NCBI GenBank assembly: GCA_032718475.1
Contig: JAUCBJ010001382.1
Span: forward strand, 28,843 to 92,842
DNA from: Nemertoderma westbladi
Lineage: Eukaryota > Xenacoelomorpha > Nemertodermatida > Nemertodermatidae
Reading direction: 5' to 3'
DNA length: 64,000 nt
In this document: in pieces, positions 19,609-30,211 of the stretch
Layout of the letters: the number at the start of each line of letters is the position of its first letter
Position numbering within the stretch: position 1 is the first letter of the stretch
Translations under genes and position numbers: made by a program
Notes under the pieces: model-generated
The model's input: only the letters and a program-made list of their open reading frames with translations
What the model was told of the DNA's origin: nothing
Database searches by the model: none

Positions 19609-20824
19609 TCTCTGATATCTCCAACCGCGCCAGTTCTAGTCGGCGCTGTTTAAGTTTGGCTTGATATTGCGCAAGCCTCCCTAGCTGAGCACGCAAATCA
19701 TCCCGCCTGCGCTTACACTCTATCCCTCTCTGTCGCATATCCTGCTCGGCCAACTCTGCCTCTCTCGCAAGCATCTCAAGCCGCCTCGCCGGCTCGCTCT
19801 CTACTCCCATCTCTCGCTCTCTACACTCCTTGGCTCCCTCTCTACACTTCTCGGCCCTCTCTCTATACTCCCTCTCCAACTCTCCTATCTTCTCTGAGAA
19901 TGCGGTTCCCTCTCTCAATCGTCTCTCTAACTCATTCTGCTCTGTCGCAACCATTTCTAATCTATACGCCATGCGTTCACTCTCTCGCACCCTTCTTTCT
20001 TTTGCGGAGGATGTAGCAGACTTATCGGTTGCGACGGACTCCTGCCGCTCCTCCGTCCTACTAACTTTCCCCCGCCTCCCGGAACTTCCTCCGACCGACG
20101 AGACCGAATCCTCGGGTTTAACCTCGGATTCGCCCTCCCCAGGTCTCTTCCAACCCACTAATTTTACTCCCCGGGCATCGACTAAGTATGGCCCTACGTA
20201 CACTACGCTAGGTTCCATACCCCCACATTCCCATAGTTTAAACAGTTCGAAGGCAACTCCCCACGCCCTCAACTCTGCTAGTTCTCTCTGCCCAGAACAC
20301 ACTAGGTGATCAAAGTATCTGTTCGACTCACCTAGTCCCTTTGTCATCCTGACCTCGTCTATCCTCGCCCCCTCCTTGGCCTCCTTTAGTAGTTCCCGGG
20401 TCGCGTTGTAGGCCCGTCGAAGTCGATCAGAAACCCCGACGTCCTCGTCGCCGACCTCTCGTCCGTCTCTCCGGGTCCGACGTCGTACCGGCGGCCCCAC
20501 CGTCGCCGTTCCGGTGGACCGTTCGTCGTCCTCGGCCTGTGGCGGACCGGCGACATCGGTTCGTCGACCCTCGCTCCGCGTCGACTCGTCTTTCTCTTCT
20601 CCTCCCGACTCGTCTCCTCTACTCGACTCGCTCTCTCCTGGTAGACGACCCCCCACACCTTGGTTCGCCGTGTTGCTCGTTATCGACGTGGCGTCAACGT
20701 GCGTCGACGTGGTCGGCGTAGCATCGACCGGCGTCGTGGGTTCGTATCGTCTCGCCGTGGCCTCGCGGATCGTTAGATCGTCGTCCGGGGTCCGCGGCGG
20801 TGTCGTTCCTCTCTCTCGGCTCAT
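19538..20824 (-). CDS. gag: Gag-only element ORF 1: coiled-coil Gag N-terminal part
   Basis: A 428-residue frame from the first ATG after the right LTR. Residues 1-140 are acidic and Thr/Arg-rich. A compact region (about 150-230) contains TRELLKEAKEGARIDEVRM and WGVAFELFKLWECGG. Residues about 280-410 form a Glu/Arg/Leu coiled coil like that of BEL-1 Gag. It stops directly after a run of nine G (CCCCCCCCC at 19541-19549 on the plus strand); ORF 2 reads across the same run in the +1 frame. A homopolymer error, mutation or programmed slip could explain the break. Confidence 0.75.
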   Translation of the reverse strand: MSRERGTTPPRTPDDDLTIREATARRYEPTTPVDATPTTSTHVDATSITSNTANQGVGGRLPGESESSRGDESGGEEKDESTRSEGRRTDVAGPPQAEDDERSTGTATVGPPVRRRTRRDGREVGDEDVGVSDRLRRAYNATRELLKEAKEGARIDEVRMTKGLGESNRYFDHLVCSGQRELAELRAWGVAFELFKLWECGGMEPSVVYVGPYLVDARGVKLVGWKRPGEGESEVKPEDSVSSVGGSSGRRGKVSRTEERQESVATDKSATSSAKERRVRESERMAYRLEMVATEQNELERRLREGTAFSEKIGELEREYRERAEKCREGAKECREREMGVESEPARRLEMLAREAELAEQDMRQRGIECKRRRDDLRAQLGRLAQYQAKLKQRRLELARLEISESETPLTGTGRESQNWCSRTGGGG

Positions 20825-20866
20825 CTTCGTCTTTGGTAGCCGTCAGTCACAGCTCGGCAGGCCTAG

Positions 20867-20963
20867 TGTTAAGACTGTGACGGGCAGTTACAGTTCAGGC
20901 AATTCTCAGATGTTAAGACTGTGACGGGCAGTTACAGTTCAGGCAATTCTCAGATGTTAAGAC
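20867..20963 (-). repeat. 44-bp leader/LTR-junction unit repeated at 44-bp steps
   Basis: TGTTAAGACTGTGACGGG starts at 20867, 20911 and 20955. In the third copy its last nine bases are the first bases of the LTR (20964). The spacing is exactly 44 bp. The unit therefore spans the place where the tRNA primer site should lie, and the LTR terminus TGTGACGGG is copied twice inside the leader. No TGG-starting primer site is visible next to the LTR. Confidence 0.8.
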
Positions 20964-21530
20964 TGTGACGGGATCCGAGAGGATCCCGGTTTATCCGGTG
21001 TGTTTCGTACGCGTCCCCGCCCCGCCGTGTGAATGGAAAAGGTAATAATAGTTCTAGTGTCGTTGTCGAACTCTGATAACGTTGAGATAATAAATGATGA
21101 GTGATACAGATAGCACAGTAGATAAAGCTAATATACCGGTAATATGGTGACGGTGGCGACGACGGTCTTAACAGTCACCGTACTGCCTTACTGTACTGGG
21201 ATAGCTGACTGAGTAAACTGACTATAATGATTACCGTACAGGTAATATATATTGCACGGGTTTGGCCGTTACAGTACTTAGTCGATGCTGTCCCCCCATT
21301 GGCTAATACCCCTGTTGGCACCCTTTGCCCCCCTCTGAAGTGCTTCCCTTCGCCCTTGCTGTTCTCTCTTGGTTAGGGGTTTGGCCCCTGACCCCTATTG
21401 TGTGTTTCTCCTTCCCTTCCCACTTTATTGGGGTAACACAAGGTTGATATTGGTAATCAACCTTGTGCTCCCAATATTGCCTTATGGCTCACCTTATGGG
21501 TTTGTGTTAGCGGAATTGGATAAGCTAACA
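20964..21530 (-). repeat. 5' LTR of the gag-only element (567 bp)
   Basis: Direct repeat of 13490-14056 with the same ends and no difference found by eye. It includes the 12-bp hairpin at 21437-21467. In transcript orientation this is the promoter-bearing copy. Confidence 0.9.
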
Positions 21531-21752
21531 GGGGTTGAGCGACTAAGGGAGAGCGGAGGATTCAAAAGCGGGCAACGCTGGCGGGGGTCAACGTTGCGGT
21601 CGGGCAGTTTGGACTGTGGGTTGGAGACCGCTCGCCGGTACAGTAATTAGGGGGCTGATGATCCAAGGTTTTGTCTCTATTTAGTATTAGGGGGCAGGAA
21701 TTGGGTTAGTTAGGAAGCCTAGATGTACCCGGGAGGGGCCTGCATACCTTAC

Positions 21753-21753
<1 letters not shown>
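21531..21753 (+). repeat. Right target duplication and probable continuation of the BEL-1 3' LTR
   Basis: GGGGT at 21531-21535 duplicates 13485-13489. The following GC-rich sequence continues the interrupted BEL-1 LTR. A possible LTR end is ..CATACCTTACA at 21753, followed at once by a (GTAA)n microsatellite (about 21753-21783). The LTR could also extend further, since no second copy is available to set the boundary. Confidence 0.4.
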
Positions 21754-21783
<30 letters not shown>

Positions 21784-22889
21784 TGCGAGTAAGTAGATTG
21801 CGAATTAGTCAATTGCGAATTATTATGTTGCGAATTATATAATTGCAGATTGTATAATTGCAAGTCGTGCTATTGTGATCTGTGATTGCTGACGTTGATT
21901 GGTGTGTTATTGAAGTGTGCCTATGATTACGAATGCTTAGGTAGGCGCCCCTTTCTCTTTGATTGATTTCTATTTCTTAGTTACAACAAATAATTACTGA
22001 TTAGGTCAAAGTAATACGGCATTTTAGGCTATTACTAGCGAAACCTGTTGTGTAATAAATTAGAATTACGCATTCTGGAACTCTTAGTAATTAGTACGCT
22101 GTTACATATTTGTGACTGTAATTGATTAGTAAAATTAAGAATTAGTACGCAGCATAGCGGAGAGTAGCTAAGGTAATAATTTAGAGTACCGTAAACTATT
22201 CACGCTGAGCGGTTATTTGCATTAGCGGGCAATAAGCTAGATCGCAGTAGTCAGTACGCAAGACACTAGTAAGTTGCTGGCCTAAAGCCAGCTGCAGGCA
22301 AGTTTAGACCCAGAGCGGTATCACCTACGAAAGACATTGTACTGTACCAATTTTGATTATTTAAATATTCTCGCATTCACACATTCCGTTAGGGAACCCC
22401 CAGTATTCGCGATTAGAAAAGACGTAGGCATTAGCGTACTTCAACAGTAGTAAAATTAGGCGTAAGAATATACTCTGAGTGCAAAGCCCCTCGCACTCGT
22501 CTTAAGTAAGCTTAGGGAGCCGACTCGGGTTTATTGTTTTGGTTATTCCCGCGTGGCTCATAGATTCGAACAGTTAGCTCTCTATCGAGCGATCGGTAGA
22601 GAAAGGAACAAGCGATTTTGCAGGAGCTGTGTAAATTTAGTAAAATATATTAGCGGACGGCAGATTAGCGCCATCCAACGGTAAGTAGCGGTTTTGTATT
22701 TAGCAACCTTTACAATTTAGTAATAGCACGCTCCTGATCCCCTTTACTTAACAGTAGAGCAGTCTTTGTGTCTTATTCTGTTATTGGTTAGGCGAGAGCT
22801 CATTACAGTCATTAGGTTGGCAGAGAGGTATACGGGTATTTGTCTGTTCAACAGTTCTGCTGTTAGTATAGGTGTCGCGGTTGTTTAAC
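21784..22889. other. No gene recognised; LTR remainder or flanking DNA
   Basis: Starts with several TTGCGAATTA-type short repeats (21784-21870). The rest is unremarkable single-copy-looking sequence with no long frame. It ends ..GCGGTTGTTTAACA next to the 9-bp array. Confidence 0.4.
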
Positions 22890-23114
22890 AAACTCATTTA
22901 ACTCATTTAACTCATTTAACTCATTTAACTCATTTAACTCATTTAACTCATTTAACTCATTTAACTCATTTAACTCATTTAACTCATTCAACTCATTCAA
23001 CTCATTTAACTCATTTAACTCATTTAACTCATTTAACTCATTTAACTTATTTAACTCATTTAACTCATTTAACTCATTTAACTAATTCAACTCATTTAAC
23101 TCATTTAACTCATT
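22890..23114. repeat. 9-bp minisatellite (AACTCATTT)n
   Basis: About 25 nearly perfect copies of AACTCATTT, with a few C or A substitutions near 22985-23085. Confidence 0.95.
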
Positions 23115-23123
23115 TGAACGATA

Positions 23124-23808
23124 CCAATAGATAACATGCTGATTGGATACAGGCGATGCTCGTTCCTAAAACCAATAGATAACATGCTGATTGGATACAG
23201 GCGATGCTCGTTCCTAAAACCAGTAGATAACATGCTGATTGGATACAGGCGATGCTCGTTCCTAAAACCAGTAGATAACATGCTGATTGGATACAGGCGA
23301 TGCTCGTTCCTAAAACCAGTAGATAACATGCTGATTGGATACAGGCGATGCTCGTTCCTAAAACCAGTAGATAACATGCTGATTGGATACAGGCGATGCT
23401 CGTTCCTAAAACCAGTAGATAACATGCTGATTGGATACAGGCGATGCTCGTTCCTAAAACCAGTAGATAACATGCTGATTGGATACAGGCGATGCTCGTT
23501 CCTAAAACCAGTAGATAACATGCTGATTGGATACAGGCGATGCTCGTTCCTAAAACCAGTAGATAACATGCTGATTGGATACAGGCGATGCTCGTTCCTA
23601 AAACCAATAGATAACATGCTGATTGGATACAGGCGATGCTCGTTCCTAAAACCAGTAGATAACATGCTGATTGGATACAGGCGATGCTCGTTCCTAAAAC
23701 CAGTAGATAACATGCTGATTGGATACAGGCGATGCTCGTTCCTAAAACCAGTAGATAACATGCTGATTGGATACAGGCGATGCTCGTTCCTAAAACCAGT
23801 AGATTACA
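23124..23808. repeat. 48-bp tandem repeat array, about 14 copies
   Basis: The unit, of which AACATGCTGATTGGATACAG is part, recurs every 48 bp with almost no divergence (CCAATAG/CCAGTAG is the main variant). Because 48 is a multiple of 3, all frames without stops stay open. The frames of 218, 165 and 255 codons here are therefore repeat artefacts. The high identity points to recent expansion. Confidence 0.95.
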
Positions 23809-23843
23809 GGCTGAACCAACTGAGCTACTCCGCGTTTCACTGC
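23807..23843 (-). other. tRNA-like 5' segment with a box A match at the edge of the 48-bp array
   Basis: On the minus strand, GCGGAGTAGCTCAGTTGG then TTCAGCCTGTAATC looks like the acceptor strand, D-arm and box A (TAGCTCAGTTGG) of a tRNA. The anticodon arm and box B half are absent; the sequence runs straight into the 48-bp repeats. Probably the head of a tRNA-derived SINE or a tRNA fragment. Confidence 0.45.
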
Positions 23844-25505
23844 TTTAAAAAAGTGTCTTTTGCGAAATCGAACCCTCAGTATCGTGGCCATTCTTTCCAT
23901 TAGTCGTAATTTTTTCATATCATTAGAAAGATTCGAAATATGTAACAATATCTGAATTTCGTTGAGAAAAAGCTGAGATATAGGAGTTCAAATATTGCAA
24001 GGATTATTGTTCGCTGCAGACCATTTATTCTATTTAATAAATAAACCATGTTCTGGAACATTTTGTTTAAGTATGAATAGCTACATAATAGATCTATTGG
24101 ATAGGCATTCCGCTGTCGCGTACCAACTCATAAAACCCGACAATGGCAGCCAGCGGGGTGATCCTTTGGCTTCCCTCTTCTTCAGCTCCAACATCCACGG
24201 GTTTGTGGACTTTTTAAACTGTATCTTCAATGTTTGGTTTCTTGACGATGGCTCCCTAGGTGGGTCCGCCCTTTCAGTTGCTGAAAATTCGAAGACCGTC
24301 ATCAATTAAGCAGCTAAGTTGGGTCTATCGATCAAACCCACTATATGCGAACTCATCTTCCACAAGGACTTTCCTGCGAGTTTGAAGGAATCCACCCTCG
24401 CCACATTTCAATCCATCACCCCAGGCATTAAACCATTTGACTTCGAAGAATCCATCCTACTAGGGGCACCTCTTGGTGATAAGGCCATGGAAACAGTCTT
24501 GGTGCAGAAACAGCTTGAACTATCTACCTTCGCTAGCCGTCTTCATCTACTTTCTGCACATGATGCCGTTTACCTTCTGAGACACTGTTTTGCAATCCCG
24601 AAGCTAATGTACACACTTAGATGTGCTCCATGCTTTACATCACCACAGCTCGACATCTTCGATGAGACCATCAAAAAACCTCTGGAAATAGCTCTCAATA
24701 TCCAGCTGGATGACATCACATGGCGTCAAGCTTCTCTACCCATCGCTCTTGGTGGCCTTGGGGTAAGGAGTACGAGGGACATCTCACTACCGGCCTTTTT
24801 GGCTTCATTCTCAGGATGCGGTCCCCTACTCCAATCCCTTCTTCCACCACCGATCATCGCAGCACCCAACCAATGGTTCGACCAAGGCCTGAGAGCCCTT
24901 CCAACAGACTACGAAGTACCCATCAACCCCATATTCCAGAAAGCCTGGTGCAACCCCTTGGATGTTACTGCCTCAAAGAAAATCCTTGATGGAGCGAAGT
25001 CCCCATCACACATGGCACGCCTTCTAGCTTCAGTGGCAGACCATGCAGGCGACTGGCTCCATGCCATGCCATCCCAATCTCATCTCTTGGTCTCCGTCTC
25101 GAGGACGACAAGCTCCGAGTAGGTGTAGCGCTACGTCTCGGAGCCCCTATCAGCGTCGAGCATAACCGCCGTGTTGTGGCGGTCTTGTAGACAGATGGGC
25201 CACCCATGGCCTCTCGTGTATCCACAATTATGGGAAATTCACCCGCCACGCAGAAAATAAATAAAACATTCTAGAATTTTGTGTATTTAAATAGAATAAA
25301 TGGCCTTCAGCGAAACAATAATTCTTGCAATCTTTGAACGCTTTTATCTCAGCTATTTCTCAACAAAATTCAGATATTGTTACATATTTCGAATCCTTGC
25401 AACGCAAGCTTTCTAATGATATGAAAAATTACGACTAATGTGAAGAATGGCAATGATACGGAGGGTATGATTTCGCAAATGACAATTTTTAAAACGCTTA
25501 TAACA
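23836..25505. mobile_element. LINE fragment enclosed by about 220-bp inverted repeats
   Basis: The left arm (about 23836-24070) and right arm (about 25265-25505) are inverted copies with indels. Shared blocks include TTTTGCGAAATC, ATTAGTCGTAATTTTT, CATATCATTAGAAAG, ATATGTAACAATATCTGAAT, AATTATTGTT (left GATTATTGTT) and CCATTTATTCTATTTAA. Between them is a decayed reverse transcriptase. It could be a TIR element that captured LINE sequence or two inverted copies of one repeat. Confidence 0.6.
24001..25122 (+). pseudogene. Decayed LINE reverse transcriptase fragment
   Basis: The first frame (about 24001-24309) keeps RT motifs: GSQRGDPLASLFF and the active-site-like WFLDDGSLGG. A stop (TAA at 24307) separates it from a 268-codon frame (24319-25122) with the RT thumb/C-terminal pattern (LLSAHDAVYLLRHCFAIPKLMY, then LPIALGGLGVRS). 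The finger part of RT and any endonuclease are missing. APE or RLE class cannot be told. It is inactive. Confidence 0.75.
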
Positions 25506-25613
25506 AATTTAAAGGTGAAATCGAAAATTCCAGCTCCATGAGGTCATTGACGTTGAGTGGAACTAGTTGCGTTTCAAATTTCAAGCAATATGATAAAGAT
25601 TTGTAGACAAATT

Positions 25614-25638
25614 GGGGGGGGGGGGGGGGGGGGGGGGG
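25614..25638. repeat. Poly-G run (25 G)
   Basis: 25 consecutive G. On the transcript strand of the exon array this is poly-C, and it lies 3' of the last recognised exon. Runs of 15 G (28237-28251) and 14 G (36319-36332) occur in the same orientation in its introns. Length is probably unreliable in the assembly. Confidence 0.9.
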
Positions 25639-25828
25639 TGACCGTGTCATCAGAAAATGAAACTATATTACGGCTCACGGTGTATATATGTAATATATAT
25701 CATGCAGCATGCCGAAAGTTGTATAGTTATAGTTTTTTACCTGATAATAGTAGTTTTGCATTCCTACATGAAACGTTTATACTTCATGTAGACTACTTTT
25801 AAAATCATTAAATTATTTTATTGCAAAC

Positions 25829-26026
25829 CTTTCAAGAGATTGGTGTTTTGCCTTTTGTTTATCGATGTCTCTCTTAAGTTTTTCATTATCTGTTTCCAAT
25901 TTAGAAATCTTTCTATTTAATTCCATCACTTCGATATCTGATTTCTTTTCATCATCTTTACTTAATTTCAGCTCAACTTGTATTTCTTCAGTTTCAGGCT
26001 GATCAGGAGTGTCAGATGAAGATGCC
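25829..26026 (-). CDS. Coiled-coil exon, type C (C1), possibly terminal
   Basis: 198 bp, 66 codons, phase 2 at both ends; acceptor ..ATAACTTAG, donor AG|GTTTGC. Begins ASSSDTPDQPETEE, then heptad-like IQVELKLSKDDEKKSDIEVM and LNRKISKLETDNEKLKRDI. If the donor is not used, the frame ends eight codons later and AATAAA overlaps it, so this could be the last exon. Confidence 0.65.
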
Positions 26027-26301
26027 CTAAGTTATGAAACTAAGCTGTTAGTATTTTTATTATGATTATTATTGTTTCGAATTGCACTAAAAAGACTGCT
26101 CCTCCGTTATTTTGCATTTGTATTTTCCGATATTACATTTTCTGGAACCAGCATGTTTATTGTTATCATATTCTCCAGCCACGTTTTGTATTTTATCTTC
26201 TATTTCTGATAACTGGCAATTTTGTAAAAAAAAATTCAAAACTAAAAAAAATGAACAAAAGCATGTTAATGCTGTACAGATAGATTGCTGGCGGATATTT
26301 C

Positions 26302-28160
26302 ATGATAACTCGAGAACTAAAAGATATCTCTCCAAGATAACTCGAGAACTAAAAGAGATCTCTCTAAGATAACTCGAGAACTAAAAGATAACTCTCCAAG
26401 ATAACTTGAGAACTAAAAGAGATCTTTCTAAGATAACTCGAGAACTAAAAGATATCTCTCTAAGATAACTCGAGAACTAAAAGATATCTCTCTAAGATAA
26501 CTCGAGAACTAAAAGATATCTCTCTAAGATAACTTGAGAACTAAAAGAGATCTTTCTAAGATAACTCGAGAACTAAAAGAGATCTTTCTAAGATAACTCG
26601 AGAACTAAAAGATATCTCTCTAAGATAACTCGAGAACTAACAGAGATCTCTCTAAGATAACTCGAGAACTAAAAGATATCTTTCTAAGATAACTTGAGAA
26701 CTAAAAGAGATCTTTCTAAGATAACTCGAGAACTAAAAGATATCTCTCTAAGATAAATCGAGAACTAAAAGATATCTCTCTAAGATAACTCGAGAACTAA
26801 AAGAGATCTTTCTAAGATAACTAGAGAACTAATAGATATCTCTCTAAGAAAAGTCGAGAATTAAAAGAGATCTTTCTAAGATAACTCGAGAACTAAAAGA
26901 GATCTTTCTAAGATAACTCGAGAACTAAAAGAGATCTTTCTAAGATAACTCGAGAACTAAAAGATATCTCTCTAAGATAACTCGAGAACTAACAGAGATC
27001 TTTCTAAGATAACTCGAGAACTAACAGAGATCTCTCTAAGATAACTCGAGAACTAAAAGATATCTCTCTAAGATAAATCGAGAACTAAAAGATATCTCTC
27101 TAAGATAACTCGAGAACTAAAAGAGATCTTTCTAAGATAACTAGAGAACTAATAGATATCTCTCTAAGATAACTCGAGAACTAACAGAGATCTCTCTAAG
27201 ATAACTCGAGAACTAAAAGATATCTCTCTAAGATAAATCGAGAACTAAAAGATATCTTTCTAAGATAACTAGAGAACTAATAGATATCTCTCTAAGAAAA
27301 GTCGAGAATTAAAAGAGATCTTTCTAAGATAACTCGAGAACTAAAAGAGATCTTTCTAAGATAACTCGAGAACTAATAGATATCTCTCTAAGATAACTCG
27401 AGAACTAAAAGAGATCTTTCTAAGATAACTAGAGAACTAATAGATATCTCTCTAAGAAAAGTCGAGAATTAAAAGAGATCTTTCTAAGATAACTCGAGAA
27501 CTAACAGAGATCTTTCTAAGATAACTCGAGAACTAAAAGATATCTCTCTAAGATAACTCGAGAACTAACAGAGATCTCTCTAAGATAACTCGAGAACTAA
27601 AAGATATCTCTCTAAGATAACTCGAGAACTAAAAGATATCTCTCTAAGATAACTCGAGAACTAAAAGAGATCTCTCTAAGATAACTCGAGAACTAAAAGA
27701 TATATCTCTAAGATAACTCGAGAACTAAAAGATATCTCTCTAAGATAAATCGAGAACTAAAAGATATCTCTCTAAGATAACTCGAGAACTAAAAGAGATC
27801 TTTCTAAGATAACTAGAGAACTAATAGATATCTCTCTAAGAAAAGTCGAGAATTAAAAGAGATCTTTCTAAGATAACTCGAGAACTAAAAGAGATCTTTC
27901 TAAGATAACTCGAGAACTAAAAGAGATCTTTCTAAGATAACTCGAGAACTAAAAGATATCTCTCTAAGATAACTCGAGAACTAAAAGATATCTCTCTAAG
28001 ATAACTCGAGAACTAAAAGATATCTCTCTAAGATAAATCGAGAACTAAAAGAGATCTTTCTAAGATAACTAGAGAACTAATAGATATCTCTCTAAGAAAA
28101 GTCGAGAATTAAAAGAGATCTCTTTAAGAAAACTCGAGAACTAAAAGAGATCTCTCTAAG
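26302..28160. repeat. 32-bp minisatellite, about 58 copies (intron)
   Basis: The unit, CTCGAGAACTAAAAGATATC plus CTCTCTAAGATAA, recurs every 32 bp. It alternates variants GATATC and GAGATC and a minor CTAGAG form, and higher-order blocks are visible. It lies between exons C1 and B1. Flanking single-copy DNA (26027-26301, 28161-28405) has no gene signal. Confidence 0.95.
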
Positions 28161-28405
28161 CCGTTTTAGATTTGAAATCCTCATGAAATTATGTTCTAGA
28201 TGCAACAAAAAATAAATTTCTTAATTTTTTTACCGAGGGGGGGGGGGGGGGCTACCCCTCAACCCCCCCTTAAATCTCTGTTAAAATATACTGGTATTGG
28301 TGTAGAAGAGGAAATTATTGGCAATGCTTCCTAGTGGTGTGAGGTGGATATATATGCATGTAGTCCTATTGTACCTTCTATTTGTAGATAGTACAGTGAT
28401 CAAAC

Positions 28406-28588
28406 CTTTCAACTTTAGAGGTTGACACTGAAGTGACATAATCAAGTTCTTGTTGGAGTTTTTCATTCTTATTAATGACATTTCTTATTTCTTCTTCCAA
28501 AATATTGATTTCATCTTTAGAAAATTGAAGTTCGAGTTGGCACTCTCTATGGTCCAATTCTTCGTAGTTTTCATTTGATGCTAAAACC
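28406..28588 (-). CDS. Coiled-coil exon, type B (B1)
   Basis: 183 bp, 61 codons, phase 2-2; acceptor ..ATAATTTAG, donor AAAG|GTTTGA. Contains YEELDHRECQLELQFSKDE and EEEIRNVINKNEKLQQEL. It is 24 bp shorter than the other B exons, losing codons in frame near its end. Confidence 0.7.
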
Positions 28589-29330
28589 CTAAATTATGAG
28601 CAATCATGTTAGTTGGTGATAGTGAATAGTGAAATAATTAATAGGGAACAAGCTAAAACTAGTGCATAAATTTTGATTAAATATTCTTCATTCTGGGACC
28701 CAAGAAAGATTTCAAATTCAATGTAACCAAAGAGCGAGTGACAGGCATTCCGCTTATCATTTCTAATGCCACTATGATCAGTAATTGGGGATCTTCTCCA
28801 CCAGATTGGTGGTTGCAGTTGTTGGTAATAACATGAGTTGAGTATATAACTAGTAGTTGTGAATGCAATGGGTGTGTGCATGTAGCCGGGGACTGCCATT
28901 GGATGATGGATACCATCAGAAAGGTCTGCAGTGAGATGCCCCTCATGCTTACACAGCAAAGGGAAGTGATGCAAAGGAACTGATGCAAAGGAAATGATGC
29001 AAAGGAAGTGATGCAAAGGAAGTGATGCAAAGGAAGTGATGCAAAGGAAGTGATGCAAAGGAAGTGATGCAAAGGAAGTGATGCAAAGGAAGTGATGCAA
29101 AGGAAGTGATACTTTCGTTAAGTATGAATGGTCTCGAAAGATAATCTAAAGGAGGAGACTGAGTTGGAGAAGTTTTTAAGGAGGGAAGATGGCAATTAAG
29201 ACTTGGAGAAAGTACTTAAGTTTGCACTACAAAGAAATTGAGGATGGAGATTAAGGATGATTCGACCAGTGAAAATGTTTTTGAATATATCTTTAGCATT
29301 TTTTAGATTTAAATTTAAATAGATGCCAAC
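28589..29330. other. Intron with a 14-bp minisatellite
   Basis: 28975-29110 holds about nine copies of GATGCAAAGGAAGT. The minus-strand frames of 131 and 163 codons here come from this repeat (LHHFLCITSFAS-type). Nothing else recognised. Confidence 0.7.
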
Positions 29331-29441
29331 CTTCCTATGGATTGAGGTTTTGTTTTTTTCGATTCAACTTCATAACTCACACCAGGAAGTGCAATTTGAT
29401 CTTGATCAGGATGGTCATCAGTGTGTGACTCGGGGGCGACC
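29331..29441 (-). CDS. Acidic linker exon, type D (D1)
   Basis: 111 bp, 37 codons, phase 2-2; acceptor ..TTAATTTAG, donor GGAAG|GTTGGC. Encodes APESHTDDHPDQDQIALPG, then VSYEVESKKTKPQSI. Not coiled coil: Asp/His/Pro-rich, probably a flexible linker. The second half differs from D2 and D3. Confidence 0.65.
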
Positions 29442-29789
29442 CTAAATTAATGATGATGATATTCGAATATTATGAAGTGCTTAATTTAGTTAATGAGTGT
29501 TTGAATGATATATATGTAGATTATCTGAGAAATTGTATACTTTATTTGAATGCATTAGCACTTACTAGTCCTAACTAACATATTAAATTAAAAGTTAAAG
29601 AAACTGTTTTCAGGGGGTGGGTTGTGAAAATCGCTCAAAATATGGTAATAAATTATTATTAAGTAATTTAAACAGGATGGATGTATGGGACAGGAGGATG
29701 GATGGATGTTAAAACATAAAGCAATATTATGGTAATAAAATTGTTATATATTATTATTAAATTTAAGTCAATATTTATTATTTGCAAAC

Positions 29790-30032
29790 CTTTTAATAGA
29801 CAATGGTTTCCCTTTTAGACTATCAATATCTCGTTTCAGTGTTTCTATGTGAGTTTCTAAAGTCTTATTTCTCTTTGTTAGGATCTTATAGTCACTCTCA
29901 GCTCTCTTTGCATTAGCTTTAGAGGATTGGAGGTCAAGTTTAAGTTGTTTTGTATCATCTTTAGCAGATTTCAGCTCAACTTTGAGTTGTTTAGTCTCAG
30001 AATGATCATGGGTGATGGGTGAAGGTGAAACT
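29790..30032 (-). CDS. Coiled-coil exon, type A (A1)
   Basis: 243 bp, 81 codons, phase 2-2; acceptor ..ATCATTTAG, donor AAAAG|GTTTGC. Starts VSPSPITHDHSETKQLKVEL, continues with heptads (KSAKDDTKQLKLDLQSSKAN, then THIETLKRDIDSLKGK) and ends KPLSIK plus the split Arg codon. Nearly identical to A3 and to the last part of A4. Confidence 0.75.
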
Positions 30033-30211
30033 CTAAATGATGATGTCAGACATGTTAGTATGGTGAGATTCTGTGCAGAACAAATGATTGAGTTAGTATG
30101 AATTATTTAAAAATATATATTCTAACTTTACAAAAGTAATAGTAGTTAGCATCAGTTGGGAATCAAAGCCATCATACATAATTTTATTTAGGTAAAACAT
30201 ATTCAGCAAAC

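Larger units (their letters stand above)
13490..21530 (-). mobile_element. Gag-only LTR retrotransposon nested in the BEL-1 LTR
   Basis: 8,041 bp bounded by two 567-bp direct repeats that read identically by eye (TG...CA ends) and by a GGGGT target duplication. The transcript strand is minus: a GGGGGGGAG polypurine tract abuts the inner edge of the left LTR, and both ORFs read leftward from the right LTR. Only Gag is encoded, with BEL-type zinc knuckles. No protease, RT, RNase H or integrase was found. In place of pol there are about 3 kb of tandem repeats. It resembles the gag-only non-autonomous LTR elements known as TR-GAG. The identical LTRs indicate a young insertion. Confidence 0.85.

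Noticed and set aside
17282-20924. Several plus-strand frames opposite the gag-only ORFs
   Set aside because: Antisense shadows of the two minus-strand Gag frames, which have the zinc knuckles and fit the polypurine tract orientation.
23124-23808. CRISPR array
   Set aside because: Direct repeats have no unique spacers; it is a simple 48-bp tandem array in a eukaryotic genome.
23807-23890. A permuted tRNA gene (box B-like GGTTCGATT before box A on the minus strand)
   Set aside because: The box B-like bases belong to the inverted repeat whose other arm, at 25460-25500, lacks the match. Chance resemblance.
23105-23903. Repeat proteins of 165-255 residues
   Set aside because: Frames stay open only because the 48-bp unit is a multiple of 3. 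All frames give regular repeats and there are no gene signals.
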